64,000 nt of DNA from Todiramphus chloris collaris (Eukaryota; Chordata; Aves; Coraciiformes; Alcedinidae): contig JANVCC010000040.1 in the NCBI GenBank assembly GCA_025345505.1, positions 11,252,023 through 11,316,022 of the forward strand, given 5' to 3'. Below, piece by piece: positions 1 through 13,079 of the stretch. Below the pieces are notes generated by a model. It was not told where the DNA came from and made no database searches. It saw only the letters and a list, made by a program, of their open reading frames with translations. Positions within the stretch are counted from its first letter, which is position 1. Each line of letters starts with the position of its first letter. Made by a program: the position numbers and the translations under genes.

Positions 1-2474
1 TGTTTTCTGTGTTAACCTTTCCCTGTGTGCCTGGAATGCAATTTTGACATCTATCTTCAAATATTTAGAACAAAATTGCTAATTGGAGTATGTGCATAAC
101 AAACAAGCAAGAAAAACCCTCCTTGTAAATCCTGGCTATCAGTGAAGTTTCTCAGTAACCAGGCTACCACTGGCTCCCTCTTGAAATTCAATACTTGGTG
201 CCTTGATTGGTTTTCTGTATGTTAGAGTTGTTCAGCAAGTTCTCCCCTTGCCAGCCCAGGGTTGCAATCCTTTCCCCTCTCAGAGCGATGGGACCCAGTG
301 GAAGTGGTCCCTGGGGCTGGGTGTTTACAGCCCCGCTGCTGATGGCACAGCAGCCGCCTTCCCGACACCTACGGAAGGCTTAGCGAGAGAGCGCTCGTGA
401 TCCAAGTGCTGCTGGATTTCAAAGGTTTTTAGAGGCAAATGTAGCAGGGAACTGGATTCTAAGTCTCAAGGAGAATGATAGGAAAAACAGCTGCAGAATT
501 TCCTAGTACTGTGTATAAGCACTCTTTTTTTTTTTTTTAATGTAAAACTACCATTTCATTCAACTGACGTAAAATTGGCTTGTCAAGCACTGAAAATAAA
601 ATGTGTTATTCCTTTATTTCTCATTCCTTTTAATTTTTTTTTTTTATGGTTTAGTTCAATTTTCAGCTTTTCCATGTAGAAAAACCTACCACTCCTAGAA
701 TCTCTCTTAAAATGAGAGCCAGCAATTCCATGTGAATTCTCAACTTCGGAAACAGTAGTTTTAAGCCACCAGATACTGTAAATCTTGCAGTAGAACTGCT
801 GTATGGAACCAGCAGTTCTCGGTGCATGCAGTCGAGCTGTGGGCTCTTCCTACTCTTGATGAGTCAATCCTAATTAATTTGAACTGTTAAAAAGCAAACA
901 GCTTCAAGATGCATGCTGAAGTCAACACTACATAGCAGAGAATTGAAATGAGTAAATAGCAAGCACTTGAGCTTTGATGTACCTAGATATGCCTCTAGGA
1001 ATCTCCAGCTGCCTCTGAATTCAGTGTTTAATCTACTGTCTGTGTTTGAACTTCTGCAACAGCCCGAATATTTGGGTGTTGCATTTTAACCATCCTGTTT
1101 TCACTAGGGTTTGGAATATACATTTTCCTATGAAGTATTTGAGGACAAAGTGCAGTCGTGTTTCTTGCCGTGTTGGTTGGAATTTCCAGTTTGACATAGG
1201 AATAATGATGTGTCCAGTTGCAGATATCAAATACTCTTGAAGTCTCCCTGTATTGTACGAGCTCAGAAGTCAAGTGCTACTACGGAAACACAAAGCATCA
1301 TGTTTACAAAGGAGTTATTCCTCCCCTTTTGCCTGCCTGGATTGCACGGTCAGCGCACACCTCCAGCCACATCCTCATCTGCTGCTGCATGGCCCTTGGC
1401 AACGTGCCAAGGCCACTGCAGCTGCCTGGGGCCTGCCAAAGGGGTCAGCGGCACGGTCACCAGCATACGGGCAGCTGGAGATGTGCGGGACACATCCATT
1501 CACATCTTGCATCAGCAAGACCTGGTCCTCTTCCAGGCAAACAAACCCCTGTGTTCCGCTGTGGAGTACAGACATGTCAAAAACCCCTTGATAAAATACA
1601 TCCCTTTATAGGGAGGTTTAGTAGCTCCTGTTTCAGAGTGATCTTGCGTTTTCAGGGAGGAGCCAGGTTATTCTGTGGCTATTGAAGGTTTCTTGAGCAA
1701 AACCATGATCTTCTAAAGAAACACAGTTGATGTACTGTGGAGAGCGTTAACCCGAGTGGATCCCCCATTGCCATAGCCAGCCGTGGGCTGCCAGGGTTGT
1801 TCTCACCTTGCTGCAGACCTGGGGGAATCAGTCCTGATCTGTTGCCATCAATATGAGTTCGTAAGGGCTTGTTTGCCACCGCCTTTGTATTAGTATTGAT
1901 GGGATTGTATACCAGTGCTTCCCGAAGTAGCATGGTGTTTGACACTGGGTGGTCTAACACCGAATTTTAATTCTTCTTGGGTTTACTGAAGTTGAAAATG
2001 GTGCTATTTGCTTTAAAGCACTTTTGCTTGGGTTTGGCGAAGATGTTGAATTTGTTATGATTATACTACTAAACAGTGTTACAGAATTCCTGCCAACTGC
2101 TGTGTTTGCAGAGGTGGGATTTTGTTGGAGTAAAATTTTATTAAATTTACAGAATAAATTTAATTAAAGGCCAGTAATTTCCAACATCTTATTTACAGTG
2201 AGTGCACAGATTTCATGCGTTGATAACTGTGCATATTTACTTGGCAATTTGTTAAAGTAATTTACTTGGTAATTATTTTGTGATTACTAACGCTTTGGTG
2301 CTATGCCACCTTCTGTTAAGTTAAAATTTTGTTGTTGACTTTGCGGCTGTGATCTTCTCAATCTTTGTACCACTTTGTATATGATAGCTCTTCATACCAA
2401 TCCTCTAATCTTTGACTTTGTTCTAACTTCCTTTGCTCTGTTTTTCTCTTCCTCATACATCTGTGTGTGGCCAG
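1..2474. other. Non-coding single-copy block, AT-rich
   Basis: No gene is visible. The block holds a T14 run (525-538) and a T12 run (634-645). A locally GC-richer, CpG-containing patch lies at about 1340-1560. Open frames in that patch overlap in several frames on both strands, as expected when stop codons are scarce in GC-rich DNA, and none resembles a known protein. A pyrimidine-rich stretch at 2427-2455 leads into the candidate exon at 2475. Confidence 0.6.
525..538. repeat. T14 homopolymer
   Basis: An uninterrupted run of 14 T in AT-rich surroundings. No retroelement body is recognisable beside it, so it is best read as simple sequence. Confidence 0.85.
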
Positions 2475-2520
2475 GCTCAGAGAAAAGATGCTTGCGAAGA
2501 TGTCCTTTTGGTCCCCCAAG
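2475..2520 (+). other. Candidate internal exon, 46 nt, unassigned
   Basis: A pyrimidine-rich stretch (2427-2455) is followed by CCAG at 2471-2474. After 46 nt the sequence reads CCCAAG|GTAGAC, a usable but weak donor. All three frames are open across the 46 nt; one reads AQRKDACEDVLLVPQ and another LREKMLAKMSFWSPK. I recognise neither. The length is not a multiple of three, so inclusion would shift frame unless neighbouring exons compensate. No partner exon was identified in the window. Pseudo-exons of this quality are common in introns, so this is only a candidate. Confidence 0.2.
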
Positions 2521-5500
2521 GTAGACCTGGGTACGGTCTATTTAGGTGGACATGATTTCTATGTAGTTTTTATGTGGAAATAGTATTTCCAATTTTCTAG
2601 GTACTTTCTGTACATGTATAAGAGCCAGCTTTTGTCCCCTGAGTGTTCCCAGTCTGTAGGATAAACAGAAGTAGAAAGGATGTCCACCTAGCATGTCACT
2701 TGAGTAGTTCAAGGTATGTGTTATGTCTGTATTACGTTACTGTTTCTCCATTCTAAATGGTGTTCTTCATCCCTTAACAGTTAGTTAGTTGCCTTCGTCT
2801 TAATTACCTGTGGATTTTTGGTTTCAATTCTGGGCCTCTTTATATGGCAGCAGCCTCTAATGTCGACCACAGTTGATACTGGATTAGGCATGTTTTTGTG
2901 ACTGAAGAGAAAGAAGTGGTGGAGAAGCTTACATGTGTACTCATAGGCTGAAATGAAGCCTAGATGAAAAGTGAAGTAAGGGCAGATGGAAGTGCTGTTA
3001 AATATCCCTGGTAGTCCAAGTCTTAAAAGCTCTGTTTTTTTTGCAAAGCTTTCCTGCTATTCATCCAGCTTGGGGAATGTATCCCACAGTGCTCTTTAGT
3101 GCAGTCACAATAACAGATGATGTGTTTGCAGCGAGCCTGGTATGGCCCGTGGGGTTGTGTTCTGGTCCGCGCAGTGAAATGTTTGTACGTGCCTTTGGTG
3201 AAGACCTGTCTTCCCGTGTTAGACAAATGAGGAGTGTCATTCGAGCAACTCTGGGACTTCTCAGTGCTTCTTACCTCAGATAGCATTCTTGCACCAGACC
3301 TGGGCTGGATTTTGTTTATCTGTTAGCTCGCAGGGTGCCTTTTACTACTGTGCCTGCTGCTTGTCTGGAAGAGAAAACTTGAAGCGGTGTTGCTTGGTTT
3401 TCCTTTGGCTCCCACTTCATTCTTAGCCTTGTTATTCTTAAACATACTTCAGAAAGCTGCTAGAAGCCTTTGACAAATCTGAAATGGTTTGTGGGATTAT
3501 CTGTGATGTATGCTTCAGTTAAGTATGTGAGATTTCTTCTTGCTCATTTTCCCCTAGATTTAAAAGTTATAGCTTGAAAAATGACTGTTGGTAATGGCAA
3601 TTTATAACAGCCTGTGTCCTGGAGTGAAAATTATGATGAAAAAAGCAGAGGATTTAGCAAGTCTAAAGCCTCCCTGTCTGTTGCTCTGTTTTAAGCATTG
3701 TGGGATAATCTTGCATATGCTTAGTTAGTCACTGCTTCAAATGTAGAAATAGCTTAACTTTGAAATCTAATGTCTTTTGCAGACAGCTTAGATAATGTTG
3801 CTGTGTGAGAGGTGTGGCGCGTTCTTGTATTTGCCAGGGCTGCAGAAGAGGAGACAGGTACCTGATGGTAATTTTTTATTACCATCTGTGGAATTTAGAT
3901 TATAATTTGGCTAGTTTTGCTTGGAAACAGGAAACAGATTAAGTGATGTCTCCTGTCCAGCTTTTTGGTCACTGTGGGGTGGTATGGTGGATATGACACC
4001 CTGGAGCTCACTCGTTCCACCACAGTGAGCCTTGCTGTCTTGTGGTAAAACAATCTGGGATAGGTTTGATGCTCAGCCTGGACCCTGCCTGCCTACTTGG
4101 AGGACCTGGCTTCTTGCTGTGCTGCTGCCTGTTGTCCCTGCACTGAGAGGAGCCTACAGCTAAAGGTCAGGTACTGGCATCACCATATGTGCTTGTGGCT
4201 TTGTCTCCTGCCCTGTGTCTCCTTGTATTTCTTGTCTGTCCTTAGGTGCGCGTCGCGTCCCTCCCCAAATACCTGCTGGGTTTTGCTTTGCCAGCATCTT
4301 TGTGCAGGTTGACGGGGTCAGCTTCTCAGGGTGGTGGTGAGTCTGGACAGGGAACTGGTTTTGCAGAAGCCATTCCTTTGATACTATCTGAGAGGAGAGC
4401 AAATTTGTTTTCGTGTCTTTAGCAATCACTGCTTCTGAGAACTGTTGACCTCTGCATTAGCCCAGTTTATGATATTGAACTCTCATTCCATGGGTTATTA
4501 CTTTCCTTTAAATATCGTTATAATATATTAAACACAGAGTTGCTGTTGTGGTGATTTATGCCGAGATAAATTGCTGGTATGATACACAGGGATTTAGTCT
4601 CTCAGTTTATGAGTCTGGTTATTCCCTGTGCATTAAATTACTGCTTCCTCTGATTGGAAGCATCTGAAATTCAGTGTGTTTTGTTATTTCTTGCACCATT
4701 TGGACAGACTTATCAATGTAGTTCAGAGAGTGAAGTTTTTATTTAAATAATAAAGATGTGTTTGTTCAACTTCACATGTAATAGTCCTGGCTTCTTTCAA
4801 GTTCATGACCAGCTTCGCCTCAGATTTAAACGTTTTGTTATCCAGACACGGGGAGAGTGAGGGAAAGGATAAGGGCTTCTGCACTTTGAGGGGTCACAGG
4901 ACAGAGTGGACAGAGGCCTTGCTAGGGCTTGCAGGGCAGCACCTCATACCAGACTCCCCAGCATTTGAGACATTTTGGAAAGCAGTTGGATTTTTCTCCG
5001 TGTCTGTGCTTGCTCCTGCACCCAACAGCCTGACAGTGAGAGAAATACAAGTTCAATAAATAGTATAGCTAAAAAATGGTAGATAAATGCGTACTTATCT
5101 CTCCCGTTTTGAGATGGAGAAATCTTTTTATTAAGTTTGGGTAACTCCAGTAAGAGATTCAGGATTGAGCTAAGGCCTGGACCATAAAGTTGCTCTGATG
5201 TAGTGGATGCTTCCAAATGACTCCTGTTTCTGTGAGTTACTTATGTTTTGTTTGTTAGAATTGTCAATGTCTTGAATTTTTTTTTCTTCTAGTATAAGCA
5301 TTTCAGCGTCTCCACTTATGTATAATAATTTCATGGTTTTTTCCTCTTCCCCGCATTTTACTGACCTTCTGGCTAGCTTGATTTCTTGTATTCTCAATTG
5401 TATTTCAGCATTCATGTGGTATGTGACTTCCTTGGAAAGTTAAATGGCGAGTAAATGGCATTGCTTGGTTAATTTAAATGTAGTCAATCGAAAATGTGCT

Positions 5501-5830
5501 GCAGCAGGAGCACGGAAGAGTGCAGCAGGTCTTTGACTAGAGGTGTGAATTCTTTCACAAAACTTTGGGTTGCTGTGCACCAAAGGATGCTTAGTGTTTG
5601 TCTGGAAGGTGCTGTCAGGAATTCTCTGCAGCAAGTTATCTCTTCTTAATAAAACTTGATTTAGCTTGCGCGTATACCTTATTTTATTATTTTCTTGTTG
5701 TATTTTCTGTTCCGTGATTTTGCCATGACTTTTATGTCTGTGTCATAAATAAAACTACTGCTCAGTGTGAGCTAGCTTATGATTTGATTTGGAGAAAGGA
5801 ACCGTGTGTGTTAACTACTGCAAGTATGGC
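2521..5830. other. Non-coding single-copy block
   Basis: No gene or transposon is recognised. A CpG-containing pocket lies at about 3131-3242, with short open frames on both strands. A GC-richer stretch lies at about 3960-4330. The rest is AT-rich. Open frames are 70-90 codons, overlap on opposite strands and match no family I know. Confidence 0.55.
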
Positions 5831-5852
5831 TTTCATACTCATGAGTATGAAA
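5831..5852. repeat. Perfect 22-bp palindrome
   Basis: The 22 bases equal their own reverse complement with no spacer; the centre is ACTCATGAGT. Symmetry breaks one base further out on each side. The length allows either a cruciform or a dimeric protein-binding site. No function can be assigned from sequence alone. Confidence 0.9.
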
Positions 5853-8800
5853 TGCTCCCAAACCAAAGGACAGAACAGTTATTTAATTTGGTCTGAAGGT
5901 ATAAAATTGGGAGTAATACGGCTTTGGTGTGAGAATAGCCAATGGCCTATACGGAGAATAAATGACCTAATACATGGCAGCATGTGGCTGCCTGTTAGCT
6001 GCCAGAGGAGATGCATGTGGTCTGGGATTTTGGTGTGCTTCTGTAGTATCAGGTTACTTTTTGCCTATTTTTGATGTAGTTCCTGACATTTCCTTTTTAA
6101 TGGAAACTGAGGAATGGATAAGAGTATGGTTGGATGACTGGAAGTATTTGCATTTGAAACAAGTGCTTGTCTAGGGCTGGGGGAGAGGGGGAAGAGTGGA
6201 ATACATTTTTCAATTGCTACTGTGAAAAGTAAAGAAATAAGGAATTATAATGTGCATGAAATAATACAGGAAGAATGCCAAAAATAAATGTTTTCATGGT
6301 ACAGCTGTAGAAGATGGATGTCGGTGGGCCTCAAAAAAGCACTGTCTGACCTTGTGCAATACGGTTTGTCAGAAGCATGGAGCTTTGTAGGAGATTTCAT
6401 CTCCCTGCCTTATAATGGGAAATAGCAAAGGGTAGCTAAAAGTATGGCACAGCCCTTCCTGAATGCAGCAGCTAGCAAGTGGTCTTGCAAACAGCAAAAC
6501 GAATCAAAAGAAAAGGACATTTTCCTGACTTGAGTTCTGCTATGTAATAAACTTGTTATAGGAACACTGTCAGTGAAGTGATTCTTTGGATAACTTTTGT
6601 CTTCATGTGTTGATTCACCATGTGGGAAGGAAAAATGGCTGAAATCAGCTCTGAAGTTTTCTATTTAAAGGTGTAGAATTGGATGAAATGAAGCAAATTA
6701 GCTGGTGAACTAAAGAATCACAAGCTCACAGAGCTAGTCTTTCTTCATTTGAAAGGTTAACAGAAAAGCTGTAGCAGATGTCTCAGGACCTAAATGGATA
6801 AATAAAAGGCTAGGACCTGGACAGAGCCACTTGAATAGGAGTAGTACCTCTCAGATGCTTTCTGGGAGGTTTGGTAATGAAGGTACAGGTACTTCTGTAC
6901 TCAAGAGTGCTAATATCAAGTCAGAATAACAGAGCATAGAATTATGGTAGTTAAATACTTTCTAGGAAATTCTGTTCAGCTTCTTAGAAATATTTTTCCT
7001 TCTGCTTGTTCTGCCATGGATTTGGCACATTATTTTATATTTCTTAAGACAAAGTTGCCTGTTGGTGTAAAGAAAACTAAATTCCTTATTTGCTGGTCAC
7101 TGACAACATCCTTGGTAGTACCATAAGGCTCAGAACTGGCATGGATTTCCAACCTGAGTCATGTATTTAGTAAACATTTAATTCAATTTGGGTATTCACC
7201 TAGGGAGGAGATTAAATGAGAGAGGTCAAGCAGCTGCTGAGTGTTGAGTAATTCAATACTTTGGACATGTTGAGATTTTAATAAACATCAAGGTAAATGG
7301 TTTGAAATTGGAGCTGGGAGCTGAGACTCCAGAAAGAAAGGGTTTGTCTTTCAGTTTTAATTACGAAACCAGAGACACTTCTATCCTTGAGTTTTGCAAG
7401 CTGTAGGAAGGCATAATGAGCTGTGTTCAGCTTTGATTCTGTATGTGAGAATATCCTTCAGGTACAGATTAAAAAGAAAACTATCTAAAAATATTTTACA
7501 AGTTGTTGTTTTGGAGGCTACTGACCTACTTCTTGAAAGAGCCTGTGGTCTAAGTAGTACATGTTCAGGATTTTTAGCCTCTCAATGTTACCAGGTCAAA
7601 AGAAAGGAGGGAACAAGTCTTGGGTGCTGTGTCTGTGATATCCTTAAGCCTGGTTAAATGTGTGTGCTGTTTCTAAACTCTGCCCTTTAGGTTCACATTC
7701 ATAAACACTGATTTGGATAGAGATTTCTGTATTTATTATTGCATGGTTCGTTTTTTGAGGGTTGAAGAATACAGTTTTGCTTTCTGGTGTCAATCCAGGA
7801 TGCTGCTGCGAGGGTCACTTTCCAAATCACTTGCTTCACACATGACTATTTGTTTGCTGAGACAGGGAGGTAGAATCCCTGGATGCATGTGATGCAGAAG
7901 CTGTTGGTCTTAGGTTGAAGAACTCATCCTCAAAACTGAGGGTACAATCCATCTTCCACTTAGCTTGCGAAACAAGACTTCATCTCCTTGAGTTTTGAAG
8001 TTTCTAAACAAGTTTTGCCCCCCCCACGCACACTGCCCTTATACTGGGAAGGAATGGAATTCCCTGTAAACACCTACTGAGCCCTACATTTTTAGTCCTC
8101 CACATCTGCCCTTTAAATTCTTCCTTGTTGCATTTCCTGAGGAAAATGTCTGCATGTCTCTGCTAATATTTGAAAAATGCTCGCTGTCACATTGACCCGG
8201 GTGAGTCTCTTTCCTCAGAAGTCCCTCAACTGTCTTCCTCGTATGCATTTGATCTGTCATCCTTTTCACTTGTGGTATGGTAAGGCTTTTACCATCTGAA
8301 TATCATCTTTGTCTCTCTTTTTATCTTCAGCTGCTTGGAGTCTTGGTGTATAATTTACAATTTTTAAGCTGCAGTGGTGATGGATAGCTTTGCACCTCGG
8401 ATCCAAGAGATCAGAATGGTGCCGTAATAAGAACTGATAGGAGTATAATTTATTCTCTTTTTCCCCCCACATCATGAGATTTATGTGCACTTCTAAGGTG
8501 TAACAACATCTGCCCCATGTGACCTTCAGCTGGAAAGTGAGTCTCCTTTGGTTTACAGTTCAACTTGGAATCTGTTTTATTCAGCTCTAGAATATTTAGG
8601 ATAAATCATTAAAAAAACCCCAAAAAACCAAACCCACCTCTATTTTGAATGTGACATTCCCTCTGCTTTGCATTTCCTCTGCTCGTAAAGCTACTGTGTA
8701 GGTGACTTGCAAGAAGAATCTTAAGAGATTCATTCTTGCTTTGTTACTTAGTAAACATAATCAGAAAATGTTAGCTTGGTTAAATCTTCACGTGTTTTGG

Positions 8801-11800
8801 TTTGTTAATAAAACTATTATGGGATATCGGGAGTAGCAGTTTCAAAGAATAAAGCATTCAAAACACACTTGCTTAAACTTACAAAATCTTTTTCAAGTGC
8901 TGACTTTGAAGTATTAACCTTAATTATATTTCCAAGTATGCAGTAATCAGCAAGCGATTTGAACTTTACTTTGTTTTGCTGAATTGATCCTGTTCAAAAA
9001 TTGCTATCAGGTATAATTTGAGTGGCTAAGGCTTTATTGAGCAAACAAAGCCTGAACCATTGTCAGGCCAGAGATCCAGCAAGCTGAGTGCCATAGTGGG
9101 GCACGTGAGCACTGTGTTTACCTGGCTGGTAGTTTTACTCCCATCCACAAACACGATACTGAAGATAGTCCATAATTACAAATAGTAGCTGCAGGTTTCA
9201 TTGGTTTGGTTTTGTTTGTAATTTTCATTGGTTTACTACCCACCCCCAAAATATTTGTATTCCTGGTTTTGAAAACAAGTATTGTTTTGAAATTTTAGCT
9301 TCACAAGGTCTTCTAGCAAGCAGCTCCACGCTACTCTGTGCTGTATCAAAAAGTCCCATCTTTCTGTTTTCAGATGCTATTTCTGGTAACTCAATTTAAT
9401 ATAGTCTAACTCTCCACACAGGAGCAGCAGTAAACATGAATTTCTGGTTTTCTCCATAATATTTCATGCAGTTTGAATTTACCTGCTCTTAGCTCTTTTC
9501 CAAGCTCAGTCACAGTTCTTGTTCAGAGGGCACTCTGTGTTTAAGCTTTCTTGTCATTGCGTTGGGATATATGTGACATTGCACTTTTCAGCTTCAATGA
9601 GTGCATCTTCCGCTTGATCTTTAGTCACTTCATACCAGTAGGATTCCTACTGCCCTTTGCAATTACCTTGGTTTTACAATACTGAAAAAATCTGAATCAT
9701 CTGGACTTGGTTGCCTCGTACGCTGTCTTCATTCCATGAATACATTGGCCAGCACCAGTGTCTTTGGAACCATACTGTGAACTCCTCCTCGGTGTGGAAA
9801 CTGCCTATTTATTCCCATCTTCTGTGCCTCCCTTTTTTAATATTATTAATGCACACAGAGACCCTTTCCTTTCATCCTGTGATGGCTTAGTCTTTGTAAA
9901 TGTCTTTGGTGAAGGACGTTGCAAAAAGCTTTTCAGAAATTAAAGTGTACTGTAACAGCAAGGTCACCCTGAATAATGTATTTGTTGGCTACTTCAAATA
10001 TTTTTTTTGAGTTTGAGGTAAGACTTAACTCAATAGAAGCCATCCTAGCTGGCCTGCATTGTATTAGTTCAATGTATGTCTATTTATCTTGTTTCATATT
10101 AATACCAATTAAATATTTAGGTATCAGGAACCCACCTTCTTTTCTCCTCTAAACTGCTTCTGAAATGGTCTTTGAATTCAGCAGAAAACAAACATAAGGT
10201 GACAAATACAGTCTTGCTTGTAGTTGGTAATGGAGAAATTTTATGCTAGGTACAAAGAACTGGAAGCAGCTGGGTAGAATTAAGTGTGAAGCTTATCCTG
10301 AGGTGACACAGAAGGGGGGGAATAAAAAAAATTAAAATAAAGAAAAAAAAAAATTGTCACTTAGTGTCAGAACAGCTCTTTGAATGACACCTATTCCAGG
10401 TGATTTTTCTGTGAATTTTATCAGTGGTTGTAAAACCTTTTCCCCTGCCTCTTTCATTTCTGACAGCTCCCCTGACTCTCAGTTTGAGAAGCTCCAGAGT
10501 GGGAACTTAGTGAGCTCCAGTGTAATTATTTATGCTTAGCTTTTCTGATGTGATCTTCAGTCTCTGGGGCATATCTGTTGCATCTTTATCATCTTTTTGC
10601 CCTTAATTCTCTATGACAGTTTTCTTACTTCTGAAATATATGAAAATAAATATAATAGTACTTTCTGTACCTGTAGCAAGTTGTTCCTCAGACTGTCTTG
10701 GCTTGTCTTATTCTTTTTATTGTAAACATGGTATTTCTCTCCTCTCAGATCCATCTCTGTTGTTAATCAATCTTCATGTTACTTGAAACATATTTTTGTA
10801 CTTTTTAATTTGATATCTAAAAATGTATAGTTTCTAAATTTACTTGCTATCACAAAATGTAAATGATATATGTAAGCTTAATTTCTACTGCCAGTATACA
10901 GATGAACATGCTTTTGATTTCGGTCTGGTTGTGTGTGGTAATTTTGCTCTTCTTAAATGAGTGATTAACTGGTACCTGTCTCCAGTATCTATTGCTGTAT
11001 TTGTTTTGGCTATACATTAAATTAGGGTGCTGCAGAATTATCAGCTGAAATGTCCATTGGTCAGAGAAATTGTTTCAGTGGTTGGAAATTTCAGGACCTA
11101 TTAATTTAGGATGCTTAACATTTAGAATAAATTGAAGAGTGTATAATTATCTGTTTCGATAATTTCACGATCATATCTTTGTAATTTCACTGAACAGAAT
11201 TATCCTGCAAGTATCTCTGTTCAATCTAGCAGTGTATGTAAAATACTACTTTTACGGGCTCTGTCAATACAGCACATGCAGATTTGAGGATCATTTGCAC
11301 GTAAGTGAGTAGAGCGTGTGACCTGCGAGTTGCAAGGCATCTGGAAAACGTCTGGAAGGGCCAGCTTTGTGCTGTTCTGCTGCTAACTTTTAGTACCAAT
11401 GTCCACTACTGTAAAGCAAGTTTGAATCAAGTGTCAGTGCTTGGTGCCGTGCATCATGTAGATGTTTTTGTTTTAAAAATATACTGCAGAAAAGAGTTTT
11501 CAGCTGCTTTTACTCTTCTTTTAGTGTACCTGATGTAAATTCTAATGAAACTCTTCAACAAAGCCCGATTATTCTTTTAATAGTGACTCTTCATTTACAA
11601 GTTGGCTGTTGCTGCCTTGGCTTCTAGCTACAGTTTTTTCTCATTCTAGTGCTGCATTATTACCTGTTGAGCTTTGATAAGGTCAGATCAAATTGATCTT
11701 CGTATCTCCTGTGCAGGAGGTTATGTTTATGTAATCATAGGTGAAGTTTCTGTGCTGTGGCAAAATTTATTTTTAATGGTGCAAAAGAGTACTTTGCCTA

Positions 11801-13079
11801 TCAAACTAATGAAGTCAGCAGCTGAGTTTCGTAAGCAGTATAGTTACAATTTTCCTTTTTGCTTTGTTAGCTCAGTGTGTTCTTCCAGCTGATGCTCAAA
11901 CCAGCTCCACGCAAGATTATAACATAGAAGGTTTTGCCTTCCTCTCTTTTCACATTGGTTTTGACCAGTAACTAAAGTACCAAAACCTGGAGATGTCTGA
12001 GCAATAGTTATTTCTCTTTAATCCTGGGTGGGCAACTGTCTGTACTGAGACATGAAGCTGTTAAGTTGTTTTTACAATAGCCATCTCCTCCACAGCCCAC
12101 ATGAAATGGCCTTAACACAGATTTCTCCATTTGCATCTTAGAGGGGAAAGGTGTTTTCTGATTCCTACAGGATTAAACATTTTTTCTGAGTGATCCCCTG
12201 GTGTGCATATGGCAAATATCTGCCATGATTGCTAAACCAGCTCTGTCAAGGTTATTAATTGCATGATAAAACTTGTCACATTGCTTTGGTTCTCTAGCTG
12301 AAGTTTTCACATATGATGATGTGCTATGGTAGCATGCCATAGTAAAAGCAGTAATTGAACCCTCAGACCACAGTTTGCTGTTAACATATATTCCTTATAA
12401 TTATTTTTTTTGTGGTTTAAGAGAAAATTCAGTGTCACTCCTTGCACAGCTTGCTGCTTCATCAGTCAGTGCCACCATTATAACTAGGGGCTCGTCAACC
12501 AAGCGAGCTTATTCTCTCTTAGCCAGGTGTCCATGGTACAGAAAAAGATGATGAACCAAAAAAAAAAAAGTCCAGTGAGTTATGCTTTTTCCAAAACCAA
12601 CAAAGAATGAAGATATTCTAGGTCTTTGAGGTTTACTTGTGTTTCTGGTTCACTCACCAAACTTGCAGAGTAGAACACGGAGCTTTGTGTGGCATCCCCA
12701 GGTGTCAGCTTTCCTAAATGAGAAATGCACTGCCTTCGAGCTTCTATGTGCAGCCTGTTTTAGCAAGAAGGCATCAAATGGAGAAAAGAACTCAATTCCT
12801 CGTGGCCTACATGAGGTGTGGGATTGGTACTGCTTTCTGCAAAACGAAGGTCTCCAGTGGAGGCAGAACTATGATGACATTGGAATAAATACGGAGGGGA
12901 GCTCATGTGTTTGGTGGTGGGTGGGTAGAGACTTCTTATTACAGAAAGGCAGAGAAGAGGAGAGTTTGGCCTTCATGTGAAGGAAAGACTCCAGTGTCTG
13001 GACCTTCTCTATGGACTGGGTGAGAGGCAAATTGAGAGTGTGCCCAGGTCTGAATCAGAGGAAAGGTTGTTCTTCTTTG
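5853..13079. other. Non-coding single-copy block
   Basis: AT-rich sequence without a recognisable gene. Simple-sequence patches include an A/C-rich stretch at 8611-8634, a G7 followed by an A-rich tract at 10314-10354, and an A12 run at 12558-12569. A small hairpin at 12324-12342 has arms CTATGG and CCATAG around a 7-nt loop. Open frames are at most about 113 codons and unassigned. The segment just before 13080 (about 12640-13079) is somewhat GC-richer and could be a more decayed 5' extension of the adjacent CR1, but I could not match it. Confidence 0.55.
10314..10354. repeat. G7 followed by A-rich simple sequence
   Basis: Seven G (10314-10320) run straight into about 34 nt made of A with scattered T and one G. 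It is low-complexity sequence with no coding or retroelement context. Confidence 0.8.

Noticed and set aside
1218..1685. 155-codon plus-strand frame
   Set aside because: It begins with TTG, overlaps other open frames on both strands in a GC-richer patch, and has no recognisable domain.
4243..4309. Exon-like segment after a pyrimidine tract ending CCTTAG, with CpG
   Set aside because: The acceptor is followed directly by GT, the downstream donor is poor, and no frame gives a recognisable peptide.
12324..12342. Short hairpin CTATGG-loop-CCATAG
   Set aside because: A six-base stem is expected by chance many times in 64 kb, so it is not a miRNA precursor.
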